In this document: piece after piece, positions 1 through 7,942 of the stretch
How the letters are laid out: each line of letters opens with the position of its first letter
Numbering within the stretch: the first letter of the stretch is position 1
NCBI RefSeq assembly: GCF_002338065.1
Contig: NZ_DDHJ01000013.1
Span: 146,374 to 210,373 of the forward strand
DNA from: Pseudomonas sp. UBA1879
GTDB lineage: Bacteria > Pseudomonadota > Gammaproteobacteria > Pseudomonadales > Pseudomonadaceae
DNA: 64,000 nt
Direction: 5' to 3'
Translations under genes and position numbers: made by a program
Notes under the pieces: generated by a model
Told to the model about the DNA's origin: nothing
Databases searched by the model: none
Seen by the model: the letters and a program-made list of their open reading frames with translations, nothing else

Positions 1-20
1 CAAGCGCGCTCCTACAGGTG
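1..20. repeat. half of a REP palindrome at the window edge
   Basis: The first 18 bases match the right arm of the TGTAGGAGCGCGC-type REP seen complete elsewhere in the window. The partner arm would lie outside the left edge. Confidence 0.55.
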
Positions 21-35
21 AGGGATCGTGAAGGT

Positions 36-494
36 TTATTCCTCCGGCTCATCAATCAGCTTGCGCAACAGAAACAACACTGCCACGCGTTCGGCCGGAT
101 TGAGTTTGCCGAGGGTGATTTCGCTGATCTGTGCGGCGCGGGGCACCGTTTCCTGCACCAATTGGAGGCCGCTGTCGGTCAGGCTGCAAATGACTTTTCG
201 TCGATCCTGCGGGTCCGGTTCCAAGGTGATCAGGTCGCGAGCCTTTAGCCGGTCGACGATGCCACGAATGGTGGCTTGGTCCACTGCGGTGGCCTTGACC
301 AACTCGGTCTGCGAGCTGGGGCCGTGATCGCGCAAGGCGCACAGGGTGACAAACTGCACTGCCGTGAGCTGGGAATCGCCAACGTTCTGCTGGAAGATCG
401 CCAAGTGACGCTGGTAGGCCTTGCGCAGCAAATGGCCGACCTGTTCGGAAAAGGTGTAGGACTGATCGTTGCGGGAGGGGTTGTCAGTGGACAC
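36..494 (-). CDS. nicR: MarR-family regulator of nicotinate degradation
   Basis: A 152-residue protein with the MarR winged-helix layout: an N-terminal dimerisation helix, a central HTH (about residues 55-95) and the wing motif DPQDRRK. The N-terminal stretch around FSEQVGHLLRKAYQRH agrees with my recollection of Pseudomonas putida NicR, the repressor of the lower nicotinate pathway that responds to 6-hydroxynicotinate. It lies directly downstream of nicX on the same strand, which supports the name. The start is a GTG at 494 with only a weak ribosome-binding sequence, and no better in-frame ATG lies nearby. Likely targets are the GTATAC boxes in the nicX/nicC promoter (inference). The family assignment is firm; the exact name rests on context and memory. 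Confidence 0.88.
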   Translation of the reverse strand: MSTDNPSRNDQSYTFSEQVGHLLRKAYQRHLAIFQQNVGDSQLTAVQFVTLCALRDHGPSSQTELVKATAVDQATIRGIVDRLKARDLITLEPDPQDRRKVICSLTDSGLQLVQETVPRAAQISEITLGKLNPAERVAVLFLLRKLIDEPEE

Positions 495-652
495 GGATGA
501 CTCGTCGGGCGGGCAGTTGAGAATGGTGGGTACATTAACGGTTGCGGGGGACTAAAGGGAGTCTTCAGATCAACGCAAGTCGAAACTGCAAAGCAGAGCG
601 TGTTCGCGATCGCAGAGTGTCAGCGACTCAATCAGCGCCTGGAAGGACGCAT

Positions 653-738
653 TCGCCAGCAAGCCGGCTCCCACAGATCACGAGGAACCTGAGGACCTGC
701 TTCTGGCCGAAGGCCGTGGGAGCCGGCTTGCTGGCGAA
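653..738. repeat. REP pair, inverted orientation
   Basis: Two arms of the GTGGGAGCCGGCTTGCTGGCGA family (653-676 and 715-738) face each other between nicR and nicX. The arm order (cgccag...cccac, then gtggg...ctggcg) is the reverse of most pairs in this window. Confidence 0.85.
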
Positions 739-760
739 CGGTGTGACGCGGTCTTAAGCC

Positions 761-1813
761 TTACTTTGCCTTCGAGGCCTCTGGCGCCACCACATCACCA
801 CCCAGCACCACCGCCAGGTCATCCAGATAGATGTCGCAATGGCGCAGCGGGATGTCCAGGTGACAAGGCGTCTTGCGCTTTCCGCCTACTTCCGTGTTAG
901 GCCCGGTGGAGAACAGGAAGTTGCCGTAGAACGCCCGGGCATCCATGCACATGCCGTCGTTCTTGTCATGCAGGCCCATGGCCGTCCACTGTGCTCGCGG
1001 TTGCAGTCCCCAGCCGATATGGGAAATGCCATACACCTCGGGGTCGTTGAAATACTTCATGTAATCGCGCAGGTATTCAGCTTCGAACCCGCCGTGAATC
1101 CGGGTGATGAAGCCCTTGTCGATCTCGAGGGTGATTTGCTCGCGGGAATAGGTTTTGAACGGCAACATGATGTCGCCCACGTCGATGACCAGCGTGCCCT
1201 CGGCGGTATCTTCGTTGGGCCAGGAGAACAGAAAACCGCTGGGCCAATGGTCCCAACGCCCCGGCTCGTCAGCGAAGCCGTATTCGGTCACGGAAGGGTA
1301 CTGGCCCAATTGCGCCCGGAAATCGCTGCCCGCGCGCGATTTCACCTGGATCGACCGCGCGCCTTTCAGCACCTGCTCAGCGGCCAGCACCCGCGCTTTG
1401 TCCGCCAGCGTCGGCAGCATGCGCGCCAGTACTTCCGGGGGTTCGACCGCCAGCAAAATCCGCGTGCCGGTCTTGAGGATCTGCTCCTGCTCCGGCGAAT
1501 GCAGCAGCATCATCGTATCGACGATCAGGTCTGCCGCTTCCAGCGCTCGTTGTGCGGCGAGATTGCCGGTGAGCGCCGTGTCGCCGCAATAAGCGGTCAT
1601 GTCGTTGCCCATGGCCTTGGGGTGATTGAACGACGGCAACTCCACCGCATAGACCTTCGCGCCCAGACGCTGGGCGGCCTCCATCGCCGAGCGCACGGTG
1701 CGCTGATCGGAATAATGGCTCTTGAGCACGGCAACACTCTGCGTGGCGTCGACTTTCGACAGTTTCAACACGTGCTCGAACATTTGGGTCAATTCGCAAT
1801 CGCTAACCGGCAT
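761..1813 (-). CDS. nicX: 2,5-dihydroxypyridine 5,6-dioxygenase
   Basis: This is the extradiol-type ring-cleaving dioxygenase that converts 2,5-dihydroxypyridine to N-formylmaleamate using Fe(II). The protein is 350 residues, the usual NicX length. His265 (in GISHIGWG), His318 and Asp320 (in TPCHLDIP) sit at the positions of the iron ligands known for the P. putida enzyme. I chose the ATG at 1813 because GAGGAG lies just upstream and the product then begins MPVSDCELTQMFEH, as in characterised NicX. It is transcribed divergently from nicC, with nicR downstream. Expression is probably controlled by NicR through the GTATAC box at 1893-1904 (inference). Confidence 0.96.
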   Translation of the reverse strand: MPVSDCELTQMFEHVLKLSKVDATQSVAVLKSHYSDQRTVRSAMEAAQRLGAKVYAVELPSFNHPKAMGNDMTAYCGDTALTGNLAAQRALEAADLIVDTMMLLHSPEQEQILKTGTRILLAVEPPEVLARMLPTLADKARVLAAEQVLKGARSIQVKSRAGSDFRAQLGQYPSVTEYGFADEPGRWDHWPSGFLFSWPNEDTAEGTLVIDVGDIMLPFKTYSREQITLEIDKGFITRIHGGFEAEYLRDYMKYFNDPEVYGISHIGWGLQPRAQWTAMGLHDKNDGMCMDARAFYGNFLFSTGPNTEVGGKRKTPCHLDIPLRHCDIYLDDLAVVLGGDVVAPEASKAK

Positions 1814-2156
1814 TTCTCGTCTCCTCGTCATTCGGCCTTTCGCCAAATGCACCATTGAAAGGCATCGCGCTTCAGACTAGTGCATATTTTCAAGCGTATA
1901 CACTGTATAAAAGCGATCAGACATCAAAAGGATGCTGCGTGCAATAGCCACGCCACTTCGTTACCAACGCACACAAACCCCTATTTTCAAGGTTACCAAG
2001 GGTGACATGCCTGTTTGCGACGTCGCACGATTATTTTCGAGACGCCTATTCACATTTAAAAAATTCAGCGTATACACTCTAAAAACACCATGCGACGAAG
2101 AACCTTCATCGCCTGTCACTCATCCGAGATTCACGAAACACGAAGGAAAGCGCGCC
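1814..2156. promoter_or_regulatory. divergent nicX/nicC control region
   Basis: This 343-base gap separates divergent nicX and nicC. The 12-base box AGCGTATACACT occurs twice in the same orientation, at 1893-1904 and 2067-2078. The box is nearly its own reverse complement (AGYGTATACRCT), as expected for a dimeric regulator. One copy is about 80 bases upstream of nicX and the other about 80 bases upstream of nicC, and both are set in AT-rich DNA. A NicR operator at each promoter is the simplest reading, but that assignment is inferred. Confidence 0.6.
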
Positions 2157-3305
2157 ATGTCCACTACGCAAAAAATCGCCATCGTCGGAGCCGGTCTGGG
2201 TGGAGCAGCTGCCGCCACGCTGCTGCAACAGGCAGGGTTTCAGGTCGATGTGTATGAGCAAGCTCCGGAGTTTTCCCGCATTGGTGCAGGGATCCACATG
2301 GGGCCCAACATCATGAAAATTTTCCGGCGCATGGGCATCGAGCAGGCGCTGAGCGACATGGGCTCGCACCCTGATTTCTGGTTCAGCCGCGATGGCGCCA
2401 CCGGTGACTACCTGTCGCGTATCGCACTCGGCGAATTTTCCCGAAAGGAATACGGCGCGGCCTACATCACGGTGCACCGCGGCGACCTGCATGCCCTGCA
2501 AATGTCGACGCTGGCGCCGGGCAGCGTGCACTTCAGCAAGTGCCTGACCACCCTCGAAGAACGCGACAACGGTGTGCGCCTGAACTTCGCCGATGGCACC
2601 CACGCTGACGCCGACATCGTGATAGGCGCCGACGGCATCAACTCGAAGATCCGCGAAGAACTCCTCGGTCATGAAAAACCGCTATACAGCGGCTGGGTCG
2701 CCCACCGCGCGCTGATCCGCAGCGAGGTCCTGACCAGGTACAACCTGGACTTCGAAAACTGCGTGAAATGGTGGAGCGAGGACCGTCACATGATGGTCTA
2801 CCACACCACCGGCAAGCGCGATGAGTACTACTACGTCACCGGCGTGCCGCACCCTGCATGGGATTTCGACGGCAACTTCGTCGACAGCAGTCAGGCAGAA
2901 ATGTACGAAGCCTTCGCCGGTTATCACCCCACCGTGCAGGCGCTGATCGAGTCCACTGAAACCGTCACCAAATGGCCATTGCTCAATCGCAACCCGCTGC
3001 CGCTGTGGAGTCGCGGGCGTCTGGTGCTGTTGGGCGACGCCTGCCATCCGATGAAACCGCACATGGCTCAAGGTGCCGGCATGGCCATCGAAGACGCCGC
3101 GATGCTGACCCGTTGCCTGCAAGAGACTGGCATCAGCGACTATCGCACCGCCTTTGAATTGTATGAAGCCAATCGCAAGGAACGCGCGTCCCGCGTGCAG
3201 GCCGTGTCCAACGCCAACACCTGGCTGCGCACCCAGGAAGACCCGGCCTGGGTCTACGGTTACGACCTCTACGGCCAGGAACTGAAATCGGGGGTGATCG
3301 CATGA
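2157..3305 (+). CDS. nicC: 6-hydroxynicotinate 3-monooxygenase
   Basis: FAD- and NADH-dependent decarboxylating hydroxylase that turns 6-hydroxynicotinate into 2,5-dihydroxypyridine. The 382-residue product equals the known NicC length. It has the N-terminal FAD dinucleotide motif VGAGLGGAAAA (residues 10-20), the C-terminal FAD motif GDACHPMKPHMAQGAG, and His47, the residue implicated in catalysis in P. putida NicC. The ATG at 2157 follows GAAGGAAAG. Upstream in-frame codons exist but run through the promoter. The stop overlaps the nicD start in an ATGA, so the two are translationally coupled. Confidence 0.95.
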   Translation: MSTTQKIAIVGAGLGGAAAATLLQQAGFQVDVYEQAPEFSRIGAGIHMGPNIMKIFRRMGIEQALSDMGSHPDFWFSRDGATGDYLSRIALGEFSRKEYGAAYITVHRGDLHALQMSTLAPGSVHFSKCLTTLEERDNGVRLNFADGTHADADIVIGADGINSKIREELLGHEKPLYSGWVAHRALIRSEVLTRYNLDFENCVKWWSEDRHMMVYHTTGKRDEYYYVTGVPHPAWDFDGNFVDSSQAEMYEAFAGYHPTVQALIESTETVTKWPLLNRNPLPLWSRGRLVLLGDACHPMKPHMAQGAGMAIEDAAMLTRCLQETGISDYRTAFELYEANRKERASRVQAVSNANTWLRTQEDPAWVYGYDLYGQELKSGVIA

Positions 3306-4120
3306 GCACGTTCATTCACGGCGGCAACGTTCAAGCCAACGGCATTCGCCAGCATTATTTGCGCTACGGCGGCACCCAACACGCGGGCAAACCGGCGCTG
3401 ATCCTGATTCCCGGCATCACCAGCCCGGCGATCACCTGGGGCTTCGTCGCCGAACGCTTCGGTCAGTCGTTCGACACCTATGTGCTCGACGCCCGCGGAC
3501 GTGGTTTGTCGTCCACAGGCCCCGATCTGGATTACAGCGTCGACACCTGCGCCGATGACATCAGCGCCTTTGCCGCCGCAATGGGCATTCACAGCTATCA
3601 CTTGGTGGGGCATTCGATGGGTGCGCGGTTCATCGCGCGAACCTCGGTGCGTCACCCAAGCGGCCTGAAAAGCCTGGTGCTGATCGATCCGCCGGTGTCC
3701 GGCCCGGGTCGCCGCGAGTACCCGTCGAAACTGCCGTGGTACGTCGACTCGATTCGTCAGGCACAGAACGGCATGAGCGCCGACGACATGCGCGCCTTCT
3801 GCCCGACCTGGACCGAAGAGCAATTGCAACTGCGCGCCGAGTGGCTGCACACCTGCTACGAACCGGCCATCGTTCGTGCTTTCAACGACTTCCATGAAGA
3901 AGATTTCCATCAGGACCTGCCGAAGATGCCGGTCCCTGCCCTGCTCATCGTCGCGACACGTGGCGGCGTGATTCAGGCCGAAGACGAAGCCGAAATCCGA
4001 CAACTGCAGCCGAACATTCAGATCGCGCGGGTCGAAGACGCCGGGCACATGATTCCGTGGGACAACCTGTCGGGGTTCCTTGCAGCGTTTGGGGATTTTT
4101 TGGGTGCGCCTTTGGCTTAA
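3302..4120 (+). CDS. nicD: N-formylmaleamate deformylase
   Basis: Alpha/beta hydrolase that releases formate from N-formylmaleamate to give maleamate. The 272-residue protein has the nucleophile elbow GHSMGAR with Ser105, and Asp129 and His249 complete the triad with the same spacing as in P. putida NicD (Ser101, Asp125, His245). It overlaps nicC by four bases. The formate released could be oxidised by the FdsGBAD enzyme encoded at 40866-45995, which is an inference from co-occurrence only. Confidence 0.95.
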   Translation: MSTFIHGGNVQANGIRQHYLRYGGTQHAGKPALILIPGITSPAITWGFVAERFGQSFDTYVLDARGRGLSSTGPDLDYSVDTCADDISAFAAAMGIHSYHLVGHSMGARFIARTSVRHPSGLKSLVLIDPPVSGPGRREYPSKLPWYVDSIRQAQNGMSADDMRAFCPTWTEEQLQLRAEWLHTCYEPAIVRAFNDFHEEDFHQDLPKMPVPALLIVATRGGVIQAEDEAEIRQLQPNIQIARVEDAGHMIPWDNLSGFLAAFGDFLGAPLA

Positions 4121-4135
4121 CGCTATGCGCGCTCT

Positions 4136-4226
4136 CTGTAGGAGTGAGCTTGCTCGCGATTGAGATACGTCAGGCACTGTTGCAGCGTCTGGTTCGACGC
4201 ATCGCGAGCAAGCTCACTCCTACAGG
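4136..4226. repeat. REPIN-type pair of REP palindromes
   Basis: Inverted arms ctgtaggagtgagcttgctc and gagcaagctcactcctacag flank about 45 bases. It sits between nicD and nicF and could form an mRNA hairpin that separates their expression. Confidence 0.9.
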
Positions 4227-4288
4227 ATCCGGATCAGACTTCAGACCGGATGCCACTATTCGAAACCGTGCGTCCAAAGGAGAACGGG

Positions 4289-4936
4289 ATGAGCAACCAC
4301 CAAACCGCCAACGCCAATTACCAAGGCGTCTGGGGCAATCGCATCGGCTTCGGGCAAAAACCGGCGCTGCTGATGATCGATTTCATGCAAGGCTACACCC
4401 AACCCGGCGCGCCGTTGTTCGCGCCCGGTGTGGTCAGTGCCGTGGCCGAAAGCGTCGAGCTGCTGGCCAGCGCGCGGCAGCACGGCATTCCGGTGGTGCA
4501 CACCAACATCCGCTACCATCCGACACATTTTGCCGACGGCGGGATCTGGGTGAAAAAAGCGCCAGTGATGAAGGACATGGTTGAGGGCAACCCCCTGGCC
4601 GCGTTCTGCGAAGGCGTGCTACCGCTGCCGGAAGAAGTGGTGATCAGCAAGCAATACGCCAGTTCGTTCTTCGGCACCTCGTTGGCATCGATGCTGCACG
4701 CTCGAGGGATCGACACCGTGGTGCTGGCCGGTTGCTCCACCAGCGGCTGCATTCGGGCCACGGCAGTGGACGCGGTGCAACACGGCTTTCGCACCATCGT
4801 CGTGCGCGAATGCGTCGGCGACCGTCACCCCGATCCCCATGAGGCCAATCTGTTCGACATCGACAGCAAATACGGCGATGTCGTCAGCAAGCACGAGGCG
4901 CTGGAGCAGTTTCGAGCGACACGCCAGGAGCTATGA
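4289..4936 (+). CDS. nicF: maleamate amidohydrolase
   Basis: Isochorismatase-fold amidase that hydrolyses maleamate to maleate and ammonia. The 215-residue product carries the family's D-K-C triad: Asp31 in LLMIDFMQGY, Lys121 in ISKQYASSFFGT and Cys154 in GCSTSGC. The ATG at 4289 is chosen for the AAAGGAG about seven bases upstream; an earlier in-frame ATG would start inside the preceding REP element. It follows nicD after a REPIN-containing gap. A maleate isomerase (nicE) is not found anywhere in this window. Confidence 0.94.
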   Translation: MSNHQTANANYQGVWGNRIGFGQKPALLMIDFMQGYTQPGAPLFAPGVVSAVAESVELLASARQHGIPVVHTNIRYHPTHFADGGIWVKKAPVMKDMVEGNPLAAFCEGVLPLPEEVVISKQYASSFFGTSLASMLHARGIDTVVLAGCSTSGCIRATAVDAVQHGFRTIVVRECVGDRHPDPHEANLFDIDSKYGDVVSKHEALEQFRATRQEL

Positions 4937-4937
4937 G

Positions 4938-5008
4938 CTACGAGTTGCAAACTAGAAGCTAGAGCGCGACGCAGCCTGCTCTTCTCTTGAAGCTTGCAGC
5001 TCGCAACT
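4938..5008. repeat. AGCTxCRAGYT-type short palindromic repeat
   Basis: The nicF-nicT gap is made of overlapping short palindromes such as gctacgagttgcaaact and agcttgcagctcgcaact. It is a different family from the REP pairs around it and lies between stop and start codons. Confidence 0.6.
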
Positions 5009-5028
5009 AACGACGCCAGGAGACACCC

Positions 5029-6342
5029 ATGCCCTCTGCGAATGTAGAAACCGCTGCGACAGACGCCGCGGACCCGATCAAAGCGCTCTACCACAAGATC
5101 ACCTGGAAGCTCATCCCGTTCCTGTGTTTCTGCTACCTGGCGGCCTACCTGGACCGCATCAACATCGGCTTCGCCAAGCTGCAGATGCTCGACCAGCTGC
5201 ATTTCAGCGAAACCGCGTTCGGCCTCGGCGCCGGGCTGTTTTTCGTGGGCTACATCCTGTTCGAAGTGCCGAGCAATCTGGTGCTGGAGAAAGTCGGGGC
5301 GAAAATATGGATCGCCCGGATCATGATCACCTGGGGTGCGCTGTCGGTGTGCACGCTGTTCGTCAGCACGCCAATGCAGTTTTACGTGCTGCGTTTCTTC
5401 CTCGGCGCCGCCGAGGCGGGTTTCCTGCCAGGCGTGCTGTTCTACCTGACCACTTGGTTCCCGACCTATCGCCGCGGGCGCATCATCGCTTTGTTCATGA
5501 TCGGCCTGCCGCTGTCCAGCGTCATTGGCGGCCCGCTGTCGGGCTGGATCATGGGCCATTTCGATCAGACGGCCGGGCTGCGTGGTTGGCAGTGGCTGTT
5601 CCTCATCGAAGGCATTCCCAGCGTGTTGCTCGGCGTGCTGACATTCTGGGCCCTGCCGAATGCGCCAAAAGACGCGAAATGGCTGAACACGGCTGAGCAG
5701 ACGTTGCTCGAAGGCGAGCTGCGCCTGGACGATGCCGAGGGCAAGGACAGCAAGCACAGCTTCCGCGATGGCTTCTTCAATCTGAAAGTGTGGATGCTCG
5801 GCGGCATCGATTTTTCGATTCTGCTCAGCGCCTACGCCATGGGCTTCTGGATGCCGACCTTCATCAAAAACGCCGGGGTCACCGACACTTTCCATATCGG
5901 GGTACTGACCGCCCTGCCCAGCGTGGCCGCGCTGATCGGCATGCTGATGATCGGCGCCAGTTCCGACCGCCGCCGTGAGCGCCGTTGGCACATCATCGTG
6001 CCGTTCTGGATCGGCGCCGTGGCCATGGCCGCCAGCCCGTTCTTCACCCATAACGTCATCGCTACGGTCGCCCTGTTCGCTGTGGCTTCGGCTGCGATCA
6101 TCGGCGCGGTGCCAGTCTTCTTCAGCTTGCCCGCGACCTTCCTCAAGGGGCGCGCGGCCGCGACGGGTTTCGCCCTCGCCTGCTCGCTGGCGAATATCGC
6201 CGGGCTGGTGAGCAACTCGATGATGGGCATCGCCATCGACGTCACTGGGAGCAGCGCCGGAGCGCTATGGTTCTTCGCCGGGTGTCTGGTGCTCAGCAGT
6301 TTGCTGGTGGTGGCATTGCCAGCGAAGTTGGTGAATCGGTAA
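5029..6342 (+). CDS. nicT: MFS transporter, probable nicotinate/pathway uptake
   Basis: A 437-residue, 12-helix major facilitator of the anion:cation symporter (ACS) type. Visible markers are the N-terminal DRINIGFAKLQM motif after TM1, the helix-4 stretch GAAEAGFLPGVLFYL, and the SSDRRRERR loop of the second half. It closes the nicC-D-F run behind a CAGGAGA ribosome-binding site, and NicT of P. putida is the same kind of protein, so uptake of nicotinate or 6-hydroxynicotinate is the likely role. The substrate is inferred from position. Confidence 0.85.
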   Translation: MPSANVETAATDAADPIKALYHKITWKLIPFLCFCYLAAYLDRINIGFAKLQMLDQLHFSETAFGLGAGLFFVGYILFEVPSNLVLEKVGAKIWIARIMITWGALSVCTLFVSTPMQFYVLRFFLGAAEAGFLPGVLFYLTTWFPTYRRGRIIALFMIGLPLSSVIGGPLSGWIMGHFDQTAGLRGWQWLFLIEGIPSVLLGVLTFWALPNAPKDAKWLNTAEQTLLEGELRLDDAEGKDSKHSFRDGFFNLKVWMLGGIDFSILLSAYAMGFWMPTFIKNAGVTDTFHIGVLTALPSVAALIGMLMIGASSDRRRERRWHIIVPFWIGAVAMAASPFFTHNVIATVALFAVASAAIIGAVPVFFSLPATFLKGRAAATGFALACSLANIAGLVSNSMMGIAIDVTGSSAGALWFFAGCLVLSSLLVVALPAKLVNR

Positions 6343-6364
6343 TTTCTCCAGCCAGACACGGTCC

Positions 6365-6455
6365 CTGTGGGAGCCGGCTTGCTGGCGAAAGCGGTGTATT
6401 AGCAGCAGAGGTGGCGCCTGACACGCCGCCTTACCCAGCAAGCCGGCCCCCACAC
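6365..6455. repeat. REPIN-type pair of REP palindromes
   Basis: The arm ctgtgggagccggcttgctg and the diverged arm cccagcaagccggcccccac lie between nicT and the nucleoside hydrolase gene. Confidence 0.85.
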
Positions 6456-6498
6456 TGGAACTGCGTTTATCCAATAACAACCTTGGAACGAACCAACC

Positions 6499-7575
6499 AT
6501 GCAGGCACTCCTCAAACGCTGCGCTCTGGCCATCACCCTGGGCCTATCTGGCACTTCGCTGTCGGCGGCAGAAAAAGTCATCTTCGACACCGATTTCAAC
6601 GTGCTCAACGACGACGGTCAGGCCTTCATCATGCTGGCGCAACTGCACGCGCAGAAACGCATCGACCTGCTGGGCATGACTCTGGTCAGCGGCAACGCGT
6701 GGGTGGATCAAGAACAGGTCGACGCGCTCAAAGCTGTCGAGCGCATGGGCGTGGAGAAAGAGATCGGCGTGTATTCCGGCGCGGCCTATCCGCTGCTGCA
6801 CGATTACGCCACGTATGAGCAAGAAAAAGCCCTGTTCGGCGCAGGCTGGCCGGGGGCGTTCAAGCACCCGCGCCCGACTTCGCCTTCACAGCTGGTCGCG
6901 CCGCCCGATGGTCTGGCGACCCACACAAAACTGCGCAACGAATCCGCCGCTCAGTTCATTGTCGACAGCGTGAAGAAGAACCCCCATGAGGTGACGATTC
7001 TCGCCGTCGGCCCGCTGACCAACATTGCGCTGGCGATTCGCAGCGCGCCGGAGATCGTGCCGCTGATCAAGCGCATCGTGTACATGGGCGGCGCCATTGA
7101 AATCCCCGGCAACACCACCCCTGCGGCGGAATTCAACTGGTGGTTCGATCCGGAGGCCGCAAAAATCGTCCTGCGCTCGCCGATCGAACACGTGATCTTC
7201 CCCAATGATGTCTGCGAGAAAGTCACTTTCAACGCGTCGGTGTATCAACGGATCATCGGCAAACCCGGGGTGATTCCGGACCTGTACAAAACCGTTCTGG
7301 GCCCTGAATTCAGCAACGACCCGAACTACCAGAGCTTTACCTGGGACAGCCTGCCCGCGCTGTACCTCGTACACCCGGAACTGGTGACGGAATCGAAGGA
7401 TCTCTGGGTCGACATCGACACCCATTTCGGCCCGGACTACGGCCGCTCGCTGGGCTACAAAAAAGGTGCGCCAGTAGGCACGCAAAAGGCCAAGGTGGTG
7501 TATGCCGTCGATCAGCCGAAGTTCTGGGACGAATACGTGAAACTGGTGACGCTGCCTGCGCCGGTGAAGCGTTGA
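6499..7575 (+). CDS. periplasmic nucleoside hydrolase (IunH-like)
   Basis: A 358-residue inosine-uridine-preferring nucleoside hydrolase family protein. Residues 1-24 form a signal peptide ending in LSAAEK, so the enzyme should act in the periplasm. The calcium-binding N-terminal motif appears as FDTDFNVLNDDGQAF instead of the usual DTDPGxDDA, and the second motif is VGPLTNIALAI. The family cleaves the N-glycosidic bond of ribonucleosides. It follows the nic genes on the same strand after a REPIN, so a role in freeing nicotinate or nicotinamide from a riboside is possible but inferred. A general purine or pyrimidine nucleoside scavenger is the alternative. Confidence 0.85.
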   Translation: MQALLKRCALAITLGLSGTSLSAAEKVIFDTDFNVLNDDGQAFIMLAQLHAQKRIDLLGMTLVSGNAWVDQEQVDALKAVERMGVEKEIGVYSGAAYPLLHDYATYEQEKALFGAGWPGAFKHPRPTSPSQLVAPPDGLATHTKLRNESAAQFIVDSVKKNPHEVTILAVGPLTNIALAIRSAPEIVPLIKRIVYMGGAIEIPGNTTPAAEFNWWFDPEAAKIVLRSPIEHVIFPNDVCEKVTFNASVYQRIIGKPGVIPDLYKTVLGPEFSNDPNYQSFTWDSLPALYLVHPELVTESKDLWVDIDTHFGPDYGRSLGYKKGAPVGTQKAKVVYAVDQPKFWDEYVKLVTLPAPVKR

Positions 7576-7580
7576 TACGC

Positions 7581-7901
7581 CGCCTTCTCGCGGATATCTC
7601 CTGTGGGAGCCGGCTTGCTGGCGAAGGCGGTGAGTCAGTCAATTCATATGAACCTGACAACCCGAATTCGCCAGCAAGCCGGCCGCCTTCTCGCGGATAT
7701 TTCCCCTGTGGGAGCCGGCTTGCTGGCGAAGGCGGTGTGTCAGTCAACCTATATGAACCTGACAACTCGAATTCGCCAGCAAGCCGGCCGCCTTCTCGCG
7801 GATATTTCCCCTGTGGGAGCCGGCTTGCTGGCGAAGGCGGTGTGTCAGTCAACCTATATGAACCTGACAACCCGAATTCGCCAGCAAGCCGGCTCCCACA
7901 G
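7581..7901. repeat. tandem array of three REPIN units, 105-bp period
   Basis: Three near-identical units follow the nucleoside hydrolase stop. The left arm ctgtgggagccggcttgctg begins at 7601, 7706 and 7811, an exact 105-base period. Each unit is left arm, a loop containing tatgaacctgacaac, right arm gaattcgccagcaagccgg, then the spacer cgccttctcgcggatat. The first two right arms are cut off by the spacer before the terminal cccacag; only the third is complete. Confidence 0.95.
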
Positions 7902-7942
7902 AATAAAAGCCTGCTGCATGACCGCATTCAGCCCCTCAACGC

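Noticed and set aside
839..1858. Long plus-strand open frame over nicX
   Set aside because: It is the antisense shadow of a clearly identified gene; the product has no family features.
4825..6051. Minus-strand frame of 408 codons over nicF/nicT
   Set aside because: It runs antisense to two recognised genes and through a repeat; His/Gln-rich composition is typical of shadows.
7581..7901. CRISPR-like regular repeats
   Set aside because: Regular spacing of 105 bases comes from tandem REPIN units; spacers are identical, and no cas genes are present.
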